From contig NC_133538.1 of assembly GCF_048544455.1 (NCBI RefSeq), forward strand, positions 7,138,658 through 7,202,657: a stretch of DNA of 64,000 bases. Reading direction: 5' to 3'. Position numbers and translations under genes: made by a program. Of this stretch, positions 10,628 through 22,583 are shown one piece after another (position 1 is the first letter of the stretch; each line of letters begins with the position of its first letter). Source of the stretch: Silene latifolia (lineage: Eukaryota > Streptophyta > Magnoliopsida > Caryophyllales > Caryophyllaceae). The notes beneath the pieces are model-generated. The model was not told the origin of the DNA. It did no database searches and saw only the letters and a program-made list of their open reading frames with translations.

Positions 10628-12110
10628 TGATAAGTCTGTCGTGTACCTATCAAAAATAAACTAACTAAACTAACTATATAGCTAGGGAAGTCAGGTCGAT
10701 CTCCTCAGGGAGGCAAGATATCTGTAGAAGTCCGTCTATTTGGTCACAAATGGGGGGGTTGTTTAAATTGGTTTTCTAAACTAAAAGGTTTAAAGGGAAG
10801 AGAAGCAGAGACAAGAGCAGTAAAGGCAGAAAAATAGAATTAAACTATCAAATAGAGAAGGGACATGTCAGGATTTCGGCTCACTACGGTAGTCCAGTGA
10901 CTCAACTGTAAATAACTTAGACAAATTAATGCGAGACGGATATGGAAAGGTCCTTCCGGTCCACTTTCTACCCTAAACTTCCACTAACTTAACTTCTGTC
11001 CTCATCAGGGTAGTCTACTGTTCATAGCAGGCCTATTTAGTCCAATCTTCCGATCTAGGATTAAATTTAGCCAGATTAAAGGGTGACTCAGAAGCGTGCA
11101 ATCAACTAAGTCGGTAAAATACAGTTAAATTGCTATGGTGACAGAATCTCACAATTAATTCATCTAACCTACTCACTACATCGTCACATTTCTACCGTAG
11201 ATCCCCTAATCCCAACAAGAAACAAGTTTAGCTACTCATATCGCTATTTATACTATCAAAACTAACAGCATATAAATGACCAGCATTCAACATATTAAAA
11301 CGACAATTAAATTGCATAAAAGTAAATTAGGGCAGAAATTAAATGAAGTAAAACAAAGAATTAAAGTAAACAAAAGAGCTATTATTATTAAGAAAGGAGA
11401 AAGAGATTACAATCGTGCGAATCCGGCGTAAAGAACGACAAAATACGAGCGGAGTAATCCCGAAAGCGAAGTTACAGAGAAATATGAAAATGATCGATGA
11501 AAAAACGGAAAAAAAAGTGTCGATGATAATAGAATCGATAGCTAATGACCTAGTTGACGTAAGCTTAAATAAGAAATAAACTAAGTCCAACAACTAAAAC
11601 ACACTTACGGACTAATTAAAGCCCACACAAGCCTAAACCACTCGATCGAGTAAGGTAAATCCACTCGATCGAGCAAAACTCCAGAAAATCTACTCGATCG
11701 AGTAGAATAGTTACTCGATCGAGTAACCTCTCTTTTAACCACTTCTTGATCAAGTAAATAACTACTTGATCGATCAACTAAGGCCATAAAAACCACTCGA
11801 TCGAGTAATAAAACCACTCGATCGAGTCTTTTTCCTTCAAATCAGCCCAATCTCGTCACTGACTGCCTCATAAACCGTGCCTTCACGCATTTCAATGCAG
11901 TATCTCACTCTGGAAAATCCCGTCTCCTTAAAATGCATGCAAAAAGGACGAAAAATGGTACGATTCCATTACTTTCGCGTAAATTTCTACAAAACGGACA
12001 AAACGAACCAAAGTAGCCAATTCGGGGCATAATACTATATAAACAGTACAAAAATGCATGGAAATACGTGCTAAAATAGGCTAAAAAGACTATACAATAT
12101 GCACGTATCA
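10628..12110 (-). repeat. E1 5' LTR
   Basis: 1483 bp, tgataagtctg...cacgtatca, partner of 1130-2603. Contains the ACTCGATCGAGT cluster at 11639-11827. A partner-specific short insertion (ggacaaaacgaacc region) lies near 11995. Confidence 0.9.
11639..11827. repeat. ACTCGATCGAGT cluster in E1 5' LTR
   Basis: Eight copies in the same order and spacing as at 2142-2329. The partner LTR has a few copy-specific base changes: 11695 region is actcgatcgagt here but actcaatcgagt in the other LTR. Confidence 0.85.
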
Positions 12111-12257
12111 ACTCATCCCTCCAAGCACCCAGCTAAGATCCATACATCAACCTGTTAAGACCGATTACTCACCATAGTGGATCACGGCATAACAAACCAC
12201 ACAAGGTCAGCAACTGAGATATTAAAACAAAAGTAGACTCTACACGATTACAACAAT

Positions 12258-12433
<176 letters not shown>

Positions 12434-13164
12434 CCTCCAACCAACCACCATCTCTGACTGCCCGAAGGACCAGTCCTGCCAGTGGGGGACCGCAGCCGTT
12501 TCCACCTAAGCCCCGCTCATCTAATCCGAGCGATAAACTCATGTTCCTTAATGTGCACATCCCCTTCCGTGGTGGGTTCCACGGAGGGCGAACTAAGGGC
12601 GTGAAGCCACTCCCGCAAGTGACTCCACTCAACCGAGGGCGCACCTCGAGAACCACAGACAAACAATCACAATCAGCTGTTCAACAACAAACACCAACTA
12701 CTATACCAACACAACATTAACTACTACCACAACCAATAAGCAATACTGACTCTACACCAACCAAACAACATCAACAGACTCTCTAGACAATCACAGTAAT
12801 GAGTAGGCGAACCTACCTTTAGCAAACCGCAGCGATTCCGCGTCCGATCACACGATATCAACCAACCATGAAAACCACCTATACAATCAATACAACCACC
12901 CATTACTACCACTACAAACCTAACTGAAAACAATGATGACAATGATGATGATGATAACATACCTATACAAAGTGATCCGGCGTCAAGACCGATACCCGAC
13001 TCAAGCATCCGATCCCCATAGTGTAAGCATCCTCAAAGGCCTCAAGGAAAGGGATTATGGTGAAGGATAAAGAAGGTGACGGCATCTAGGTTTAGGAAAA
13101 AGAAGTGGGGAAATGATTTGGGGTTTCACGATATACGATTTATAATTCCCCGCTGCAATCTCGT

Positions 13165-13258
13165 TACTCGATCGAGCAACTAACTTACTCGATCGAGTGA
13201 TCTCTACTCGATCGAGCTCCCAAGCTACTCGATCGAGTAGCCTCAGCTAGATCGAGTA
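13165..13258. repeat. ACTCGATCGAGT cluster in A left LTR
   Basis: Five copies (tactcgatcgagca, tactcgatcgagtg, tactcgatcgagct, tactcgatcgagta, and a partial ctagatcgagta), about 120-215 bases inside the U3 edge. The same array with one base change recurs at 42856-42949. Confidence 0.85.
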
Positions 13259-13378
13259 CCACACAAACCAAAGCTCACCACGTCATAAGTCATCACTCGT
13301 AAAGTTTCCCAAGGTCAAGATCGGTGTCTAAGGTGAGTCAACGTCGGTCAATGGGTCCCTAAAAGGACGTGTATTACA

Positions 13379-13902
13379 GTCTTCCCCCCTAAAAAGAACT
13401 TCATCCCCAAATTTTGACTCATCCTCCCCCACGACGCAAGGTCAGAGAACCGAGATAACGACCATCGTTTATCCGAGACAGGTCAACACGATCGTTTAGA
13501 AATACCATCCTGCTACGCATGTTCATCCGCCATCATCATCATCTATCTTGGCAAATATCACACAACATGACTCCCCATCAGCCAATGACTTCCTATTGCA
13601 TCACCAATTACACATTGCACACAAAGATGACTAACTTGATTATTACTTGTACTCATCTCATGATATTACTCAAACGTAAACCGACACAACTTTCAGACTA
13701 TTCCTCCATCCATTACTTGCCAACAACTATCAGTCACAACACACTCAAAACAACAGTCCTATTACTGATAAACAACAGTCCTATTACTTCAACCACACAA
13801 CACAATTCTACCCATAACAACTCTACTACTTGCTACTGACATCCAACTTCATTATAACACATTGGACAATTAATTGAAAATAAGATACCACCACATGCCA
13901 CT
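13379..13902 (-). other. Element A PPT and 3' interior, left part
   Basis: 13379-13391 is the polypurine tract on the minus strand. The rest is AC-rich on the plus strand with no convincing gene; a 106-codon plus-strand frame looks compositional. It continues at 26142 beyond the CACTA insertion. Confidence 0.55.
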
Positions 13903-13980
13903 CACTACTACAAATCCCTTATACTGATGACCCTTTTGTATTGATGCTTTCCTAAAGCGTCGACGTAAAAACCCCTCCAA
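13903..13980 (+). repeat. CACTA left terminal inverted repeat and subterminal motif
   Basis: CACTACTACAAATCCC pairs imperfectly with the right end (CACTACTGCACATATC when reversed). An aaagcgtcgacg motif follows at about 13956-13967, the type of site bound by TNPA in this superfamily. Confidence 0.85.
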
Positions 13981-15483
13981 TTTTTTTTTTTTTGAATACC
14001 GCCAAGTACAATTAGTAATAAGGGGCGCAATTTCTAAAATTCACGAAATAATCCCGCTAAAATATTCCTCCACTATCACCGCATTCATTCACGAAATAAT
14101 AGTATATAGTACTTGATCTCATCGTCTTCTACAAACGAAAACCTTAACTTTCAAAATTTCTCGTTCAATCACCATCAAAACGATTCAATCTGCCAATCAA
14201 TTCTACTTCTTCAACTCGCAAAGATGCAATCTGCTTATTACATATCATAGGTACGATTTTCTCATTCATTTTCAATTACTTGTATGTCATTGATGTTAAT
14301 TTTAATTGATTGAATCGGAATATGGATAATTTCGATCGAAAATTTCAATTGAAAATTTCAATTCGATAATTTATTGTTTCTTATTCATTTTCAATTAGTA
14401 ATTTCGATCGGAGGAATGGAAATAATAAATTTTCAATGTCCCACCTTCATATCTTATTACACTTATGGCTATCAGCTTTATAATTTCGATCTTCAGCAAA
14501 GATGATTAAGTTATTGTTTGATAATTTCAATTAATCGATTTTTATTTTGGGTTAATATGATGTTTTTCATATGTTTGGGATTTCATGGCCTGTTTTCTTC
14601 CTTAAATTCGCCCTCTGACAACGAGATTATGGGTTTCCTTGAGTATAATTTGTATAATTCATTTGCCAATTAATTCGAACTTAATTTGCTTGGCTATGTG
14701 TATAATTTGTCGTATTCATTCGACCTGACCAGAATGTTTGAGTTAACCCCTTTCAGTGCCATAGAATGCTCAATAGGCGAGTTAGTGACCTTTACTTGTC
14801 AATTGTGTGATTTGGTTTAGGTGAGTTAGTAGATAACTCAAATTGTATGATTTGGTTTAGGTAAGTTAGTAGATAGCTCAAATTTTTTGGTCTCCTTGTA
14901 ATGTGTTTCAAGATCTGTATGTTTTGTTCCGTATTTACGAGGTACCGTGAATTTAACTACCCATTTTACCAAAATTACCGATTTCTTGGTATGGTGGCTT
15001 CTCATTCTGTTGGCTGAGTGGATTAGTAGGAGGATTACACAATTCTTTCGTCTATGTCTTAGAAATTATAACGAGATTTGTTTGTTTGAGTTTGTTAACT
15101 CTTCTCAAAAGAAGAAAAAAAGGTGGTGTAGGGACTATTCAGTATTCTGTGAGTCTTTTTCTTACTGTGACATGTTGAAGGATATCTAGTGGCGTGATCT
15201 GCCTCTTTCATTGAATCTTCTTTAGTGAACACACACTGAAAGATAACTCCATCTTGTTGCTCTATTTGAGAACTAGATTATAGCAAGAGATATAGTGACC
15301 AGATAATTTCTCATTTGGATCTGTTTATTCTTTAGATGAACTAGAATCTTAGGCGTATGATAATTTCCATGAAGCAGTTTACAAATAATATTTTTGGCTA
15401 ACTGTGGTGTCATTTGAGCACAGTTGTTTTTATCTATGAGGAATGCTTTCGAATTTAGAAAGCTTTATGTGAAAGAGATTTTA
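13981..15483. other. CACTA 5' non-coding region
   Basis: AT-rich with no convincing gene. A short plus-strand frame (14947-15189) has no family I recognise. Presumably promoter, 5' UTR and intron of the transposase gene. Confidence 0.45.
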
Positions 15484-15678
15484 GGCCTTGTTTGGATACC
15501 AAAAATGAAGGAAAAGGGAGGGGAAAGGGAGGGAGAATGGTTAGTGAGATATTACCCTCCAAATCTTTCCTTTGTTGGAGGGGAAACACTTTGCCTTGTA
15601 GGAGCGAAATGGAAGGATCAATTCCCCCCCTCCCCCCCCCCCCCCTTTCCTTCCAAACCCCTCTATCCAAACAAGGCC
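15484..15678. mobile_element. Tourist-like MITE inside the CACTA element
   Basis: A 195-bp unit with perfect 15-bp terminal inverted repeats, GGCCTTGTTTGGATA, flanked by the 3-bp direct repeat tta (15481-15483 and 15679-15681). This fits a PIF/Harbinger-mobilised Tourist-like MITE. The interior is purine-rich on the left half and C-rich on the right half (long C run at about 15627-15650), so it could fold into a hairpin. It has no coding capacity. Confidence 0.88.
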
Positions 15679-15681
15679 TTA

Positions 15682-17258
15682 ATTATTATTGCTTATGTAG
15701 ACATGACTTAAAGGTGGTGATAAAAACGCCTAGGTTCATGTTTCACTGGGTAAATAGATGTATAAGTGTATCCTCTTAATTGACCACAAATCCACAATGG
15801 CCTGAATATATGTGATCCGTGTGATCCAATTTTTTGTTGGACATTTGTTCTTTCAAATGTGTATGCTGTGTTTAGAGGACAAGAATTTAGCTAATGCTTT
15901 TGATAATAAGAGAAGTGAAATACCCTTCAATATTAGCTTCTCTTTGTTCATGGACTTTTAGCTATGTTTCATTGAGAAAGCGTTCAGTGTAACACATTAG
16001 GACTTAGTAGTTCAGTGTGAAAGGTTGTTAGGAGTTTATTGTGAAGAGTGATTAGGAGTTTTATTTTGTATGACTTATCTTTTGTGGAGTAAGTTTATGA
16101 TACTAAGACCATTAGATTGATTAGGAGTTTTATTTTGTATGACCCGAGAGTGCTGAATGGAGAGGGAGTATCAGCACTGGGGTATTCCACTTGAGTCTGA
16201 CTTCTTGATCATATAATGAGCAGGCTGAATTTTTCAATCTCTCATCATGTCACACACTATCAGACTTGCTGCACTTTCAAAATTCATACATATCAGTAAC
16301 TCTAATCGCAAGTGTCAGTATAGCAATTGCTCTCACTTATTTTTGACCTTGCCAGTATAGAAAAAGATGATGCAAATTATACACTAAGACTGTCTTACAC
16401 CCTAAAATAGTTCATATGGCTTCAGCCAAAGTTTGGTTCAGAGAATAATTTTTGGGTTTTCTACGATGTTCCCTCCGATTTTTTTTTTACTTTCTACCAT
16501 ATACCCCGCTTTTTTGTGAATCATCCGGTATACCCCTAAACTTAATTAATAGCTCCAAAATGTGAATTAAGCTAAGTTTAACGTCAAACTCCGTTAACTT
16601 GTTGTTTTACTCAACTCTTACCTACACAGTTTACATCTTCTTCTTCCTTTTTTTTTACTGATTCTTCCTTCCTTTTCCCCAATATTTTGCTTATTAGTTC
16701 TCCTTGCTAGCTTTTTTATCATATTTCTGGCATGATAAATTTTAGTAATTTTTTTTCTTTTATAAATGTGAACATCCAATTTATGAATCACTTTTTTCTT
16801 TGAAGTTTGACCCTCCAATATTTTATTAATAATAACTTTCTTACATTTTGAATCTCAGGTGTGCTGTTGATTGCTCGCAAAATTTAGGGTTGCGATTTGT
16901 AGTTTCCGATTCATCTGTTTTTGGATATCAGGTACCACAAATAAAATAATTCTCTCCTCTTCTCTTCTTTTGTTTAGTTTCCTATTGGAGTTTTTATTGT
17001 TTGTGATCAACTTCGGTGATTCTCGTTTTATGTATATTTTCTCTAGTTAATTAAGCCATGTTCACTTCTTTATCTACTTAAACATACAATGAGTATTAAA
17101 ATAGTTAAAACGTTATTATTTTTACAGTTTCATGATTAGTCGTTATTTATCTTGTACTCTTGGGACATTAGCAAATGTTATTTTTCTACAACGAGTATTA
17201 ATATACTATACATGTTTAATCAATATGGGCGTGTCTGTTTTTTCTTTTTTGTGTAGAC
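15682..17258. other. CACTA 5' region before the transposase ORF
   Basis: Non-coding and AT-rich. A tttttgtgtag acceptor-like sequence ends at 17257, just before the ATG at 17259, so an intron in the 5' leader is likely. No further element was recognised. Confidence 0.45.
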
Positions 17259-20200
17259 ATGGATACAAGTTGGATTACATTGCCAAATGACCATTCAAAC
17301 TACATAGATGGTTGTTTGAAATTTATTGCGATAGCTAAAGAAAGTCTTCTAGAAGGAAAAACAAAGTGTCTTTGTAAAAATTGCAAATTACGTTATTGGT
17401 TGCCGCTTAGTGAAGTAGAGGGGCATATTTTGTTCAAAGGCTTTTATCAAAAGTATACAAATTATATTTGGCATGGTAAAGGGGATGTTCTTGATCATAT
17501 AACTAGTGTTGATGTTGGTAGCACTAGTAAAGGATCATTTGTAGGTCATGATGATATGAGTGGTCTATTGGATGCAGCTAATTTGGTTAACATTTCACAC
17601 TTTTCTAAAGGGGTTAATGATGAACTTCCTCACTCACACATGAAAAATAGCGATATTGATGATCTATCTATGGGATGTAGTTATAATGATGATTCAGATC
17701 ATGAGTATGGCTTTGATAAGTTATATGGTGATGAATCTCATAATGAATCTAATAAACCATCAAAAGGAAACAACATTGAGGAAGAGGCAAAGTGTAAAAG
17801 ATTGTTTGAGGCCGCAAATGAAGAACTTTATGAAGGATGTCAAACTTTCTCAAAATTGTAGTTTATTTTACACTTGTTTCATATTAAGTGTATGTTTCAT
17901 TGGTCTAATGATTCATTCAATAAATTAATTGAACTTTTACTCGAAGCATTTCCCCAAATCATAGAATTCCCGTCATCTTATTACGAGAGGAAAAAGTTAA
18001 TTAATAACTTTGGCCTTGGATATGAAAAAATTCATGCATGTCCAAGTAACTGCATGCTGTATTGGGGGGAATTTTCCGAAAAGGAAGAGTGTCATGTTTG
18101 CCACACATCAAGATGGAAAACAAGCAATGGTGAAGGTAAAGCAAAGAAAGGTGAAGGAGCTAAGGTGATGAGATATTTTCCCCTCATTCCTAGGCTTCAA
18201 AGAATATAAAACTCACCAAAAATAGCAGAAGACATGAGATGGCATCATAAAAATCGTGTAAAAGATTGAAAACTAAGACACCCGGCAGATGCTTTAGCTT
18301 GGGAACAATTTGATTCTCGTTATCCTGAATTTGCATCTGATCCTCGCAGTGTTAGGTTAGCACTAGCTACTGATGGGTTTAATCCATATCGTTTGATGAA
18401 TATTACGTACAGCACATGGCCTGTTATTCTAATACCCTACAACTTGCCACCTTGGTTGTGCATGAAACCATCGTCATTTATATTGTCATGCATAATTCCT
18501 GGAAAATCCAGTCCTGGTATTGATATCGATGTGTTTTTGCAGCCCCTACTTTATGAATTAGAATTGCTATGGAATGGTGTTGATACTTTTGATGCTTATG
18601 AGGGGAAATAAATTAAATTACGAGCATCTTTACATAGCACTATTAATGATTTTCCTGCTTATGCCATGTTATCGGGATGGAGTACAATAGGCTATGATGC
18701 TTGTCCTTGTTGCACTCATTCAACAAACTCTGGTAGGTTTGGGGGTAAGATTTGTTGTGTTGGACATAGGCAATGGTTAGATGAGGACCATACTTATCGT
18801 TCTCAAGGAAGTTTGTTTGATGGGACTACAGAGTATGGTAGTGTTCCAATTTGTGCTACTGGGTCTGATGTTTTGAGACAACAAGAAGGGATTGACTATA
18901 TTTATGGCAAGTCTAAAAAACGTCGAAAGAGGAAAAATAGAGCTAGAAAAGTAGGCGAGTCAACTAATGTCCTCATTAACAGTGACGATGAGAATAATGA
19001 TAATTTATGAAACAAAAAATGTGTGTTTTTCAAGTTGCCTTACTGGGAGCACAATCCTCTAAGACATAATTTAGATGTTATGCACATTGAGAAGAATGTG
19101 TGTGACAATATATTAGGTACACTATTGGATATGGATAAGAGTAGAGATGATGAGAATGCTCGAAAGAATCTTGAGAAGTTCGGTGTAAAGAGGCATCTTT
19201 GGCTTAAAGATTTGCCTAATGGGGGAAAATACATATCTCCGGCTTCCTACTCCGTGTCCAGCGAGGAAAAAGACAGATTTTTAAAAGTCTTGCAAAAAAA
19301 TTAGAGTTCCGGATGGGTACGGGTCAAACATTTCTAGATGCGTGAATATGAAACAATGAACACTAATTAATCTTAAGAGCCATGACAATCATGTTTTAAT
19401 GCAAGATATCCTACCCATAGCATTAAGAGCATCCAAGTCCACAAAAATTATCGACTTGCTTGGGGACTTGTCTTCTTTTTTCAAATCTTTGTGTTCTCCA
19501 ACTCTTGATTACAACGAGTTAAATGCTCTTCAATAAAAAATTATCCTTGTACTCTGTCAAATGGAAATCGAGTTTTTGCCAACCTTTTTCACTATCATGG
19601 TTCATTTGTTAATACACTTAGTAGAGGAGGTGAAGCTTGGTGGACCTGTCCAGTATAGATGGATGTATCCGATAGAAAGGTACATATCTAAAAACCTGGA
19701 GTGTTGTTTAGCTAGTTATTTTTCAATATATTACTCAATAATAATTCATTTTTCTAAAGGTATTTAGCTCATTTGGAATCATATGTGAGAAACAAATCTC
19801 AACCAGAGGGATCGATTGCTGAGGGGTACATATTGGAGAAGACTATTACGTTTTGTTCAAGATATCTTGAAGGTGTTGAGACCATCTATAACAGATCTAA
19901 GAGAAATGACGATGTTATTCAAGACATGGATTGCTACCTGTACCAATCTGGTGGTAGAGTGATTGGAGTGATAGAAAAAGTACGCTTAGATGACAAAAGC
20001 TTAAAACAAACACACCGCTATGTTTTGCTTCATTCGGATGAGATGAAAGTGGTCCTTGAGTAAGTATATATTAGTATGATTTCTTCTGTCGGTCATTACT
20101 CAGTTTTAAACATGTCTCTTAAGTACAATGTTTTTCATTGATTGAAGGGAATTCCTTTTAAAAAAGCGCCACGAGAATAACCTTACTTCTACCCCAAGTG

Positions 20201-20852
20201 ACGAAAATGACTGGATTATCAATGAATTCTCAGACCGGCTTCAAATTCAGGTTTTCTCCTTATATTTCAGAATTTAGGTTTTCTCCTTATATTTCAGAAA
20301 TTTTTTTAAAACAGACAGCAATTTATGAAAATAATTGTTAAAATCATTATTTCTTAACGTTATTAGGTTCAAAACTTAGATACAAGTACCAAAGAAGGAC
20401 AATTAAGAAAAGCTTTGGCCGGCGGCTTAACTAGAAATGATAAAAGAATGACCGGGTACATGATCAATGGGTATAAATTTCAAACAGTGGATCGCGAGCT
20501 GCATAGAAAAACGCAGAATTCTGGGATAATGCTTGAAGCCGATGGAAATATATATTATGGAAAGCATAAAGGAATTTACGAGTTAGATTACTTTGGAAAG
20601 TACAAAGTTGTAATGTTTCGTTGTGATTGGGTAGACATACACAAGGGGATAAAATCATATCCAGATAAGAGTGTGTGTGTAAACTTTTCTAAGTTAATGC
20701 ACACAGGCCGAAATTTATCTGATGATCCCTTTGTTTTCTCATCACAGGCAAAGCAAGTCTTTTATGTTGAAGATGAGATGCATAAAGGTTGGCTGCATGT
20801 AATAAGAACTAAGCCTAGAGATTTGATTGAAACTGGCGAGATTTTGTTATAA
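17259..20852 (+). pseudogene. CACTA transposase Tnp2/TNPD-like
   Basis: Starts at ATG 17259. The first exon frame (17259-19304) has five premature stops (TAG 17859, TAA 18207, TGA 18267, TAA 18609, TGA 19008) but no frameshift. Domains in order: Transpos_assoc (about 17260-17480, with a CLCKNC motif), Transposase_21 (about 17880-19240, including the CPCC segment and LPYWEHNPLRHNLDVMHIEKNV), a DUF4218-like region after a frame break near 19300 (FLPTFFTIMVHLLIHL...YRWMYPIERY), and a DUF4216-like region (20570-20800). Splice signals are visible: an intron at 19680-19759, a donor at about 20062, and acceptors near 20148 and 20366. The family catalyses cut-and-paste transposition; this copy is decayed. 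Confidence 0.85.
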
Positions 20853-21076
20853 GTAACATAATTTCGTGCTGCAAGTTGTATTTTTAGGATGACATTGTTT
20901 TAGGCCTTTTCTTTATCCTATTAATGTTGATGACATTTCTTATAGAGGCTGTTGGTTTTGGTTTATATTATACTACATATGCATTCATTTATATTTTCGC
21001 GCTTCATAGACGTATATTTTCAATTAACTGTAATTAATTTATGTTAATGTGTACTGATATTTTTTTTATTGTTTAG
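20853..21076. other. Spacer between the two CACTA genes
   Basis: About 220 bases of AT-rich sequence ending in a tttag acceptor-like site. It may be an intergenic region or an intron if both products come from one alternatively spliced transcript, as in Spm. Confidence 0.4.
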
Positions 21077-21241
21077 GATAATAAAGGTCACTTGATTAAT
21101 GATGAGTTATCAAAGCAAAAGAACATGGGCTCAGATGACGATGAAGGAGGTTGAAGTGCAAAAACTGAAAAAATTAAATACTCAAGCGGCTGCATTGTCT
21201 TCCGAAATTGCATCTGATGGAGGTGATGAAAGATGGGGACC

Positions 21242-21460
21242 ATTCATTTGAAGTCCAAATCTTCATTGCCCTTTCCTACTAATCGCCCGCACACAACCAA
21301 CTTCTCATCTGCTACACCATCAGCTCCATCAACACAAGTTTGTGGTGTAACCACTACACAGGCTGCTAGTACACAGGCTACTATTTCGCTTCAAACCAAT
21401 CCTTTGAAGTCCAAATCTTCATTGCCCTTTCCTACTAATCGTCCGCACACTATCAAGTTC
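21242..21460 (+). repeat. Internal 47-bp direct repeat in the TNPA-like exon
   Basis: The segment starting ttgaagtccaaatcttcatt occurs at about 21247 and again at about 21404. It encodes LKSKSSLPFPTNRPHT twice. This is an in-frame tandem-type duplication with a 157-bp period. Confidence 0.85.
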
Positions 21461-22583
21461 AAGTCTAAAGTAGGTAACAGTACGTCAGACACACCTGTGA
21501 ATGAACATTTAGTCAACAACGTGAAACCTTTCAAACTAAGACGGCACAGGGTGGTAATACCTGATTGGCCCGATGAAGTAGCATTTGATGAGAAAGATGA
21601 GGTTGTGACTGTAGGTAAATTTCTTTACTTTACACAATATATTAAAAGACATTATATATTTCACGCTCTTCTTATTTGCTAAATTTGCTTATTTTCCGAT
21701 GGGTTTGCATCCACTTGAATTATTTTTTGTCTATTTTTGTTCTCTTTTGAAGAATTTTGTGATCTTATTTGTTTTTTATATATCACCATTCCATTTGTGC
21801 TCGATTGTTGACAAATAAGGAAGGAGACTATAAGACGGTCAGTTATGCTATTCAACCACATGATGTTTGGCATGATAATGGTACTAAGTAATTTTTGACA
21901 TTTAATGAGTTTTATCAACCACTCAAAATGGGAGGACATATTCTAATTATATTTATCGGCCATGTTGCGAAAACTGAGCAAATTTGTCATATTCACGAAT
22001 TAGATTGGTGCCATGTTAGTGCACAATTGAAAGTTGACATTTTAAAGCTAATTCGAGTAAGTTTTTAGTATATGCAGATAGATTGGATTCTTATTTTTTT
22101 TACTTAATTGACAAGATAATAATTCTTAATAGTTTATTTGAGTATCTTCTTTACTTATCTTTTTCACGGATCGTTTTGTGATACCTGATGGAGAATTATT
22201 TGACCAAGCAATTCTTAAGCGCACGGGTAATAGTGTAAGGCAATATAGACATCACTTGAAGAAGATATTTTTCAAACCAACGACTAAGACCAAAGAAGAA
22301 ATATATGAAGCAGTGCCTGATGGACATCCTCATCCTAGTTGGATTCGTTTGGTTGATTATTGGTATTCCGATAAGGGACAGGTACACCTTCAATTTAAAA
22401 TATGAAACAAAGTGTTCTTCATTCTTGCTGGTTAATTTCAAATTTTGTACTTATATAGTGAAAATGTCTGTAATATATATTTCATACAGAGATTGGCTGA
22501 ATGCGGAAAAGAAGCAGGTGGTAATCAAAATCATATGCATATAACGGGGCCTACTAGCTATGCTAACATACAAGCTGATTTCG

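Larger units (their letters stand above)
1130..12110 (-). mobile_element. E1: Athila-like Ty3/gypsy element lacking pol
   Basis: A complete 10,981-bp unit bounded by near-identical LTRs (tgat...atca) and flanked by the 5-bp TSD actca (1125-1129 and 12111-12115). The empty site is preserved at about 41930 in the other LTR of A. Reading on the minus strand it runs 5' LTR, tRNA-Asp PBS, gag remnants, retropepsin, ACTCGATCGAGT cluster, ATHILA-type ORF, 3' UTR, 3' LTR. No reverse transcriptase, RNase H or integrase motif appears between the protease (end 7529) and the ATHILA ORF (start 6270). It therefore looks like a non-autonomous derivative needing enzymes in trans. Confidence 0.85.

Noticed and set aside
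13519-13839. 106-codon plus-strand frame, and the similar one at 40810-41127
   Set aside because: His/Thr/Asn-rich translations of AC-rich interior of element A; no conservation between them could be seen.
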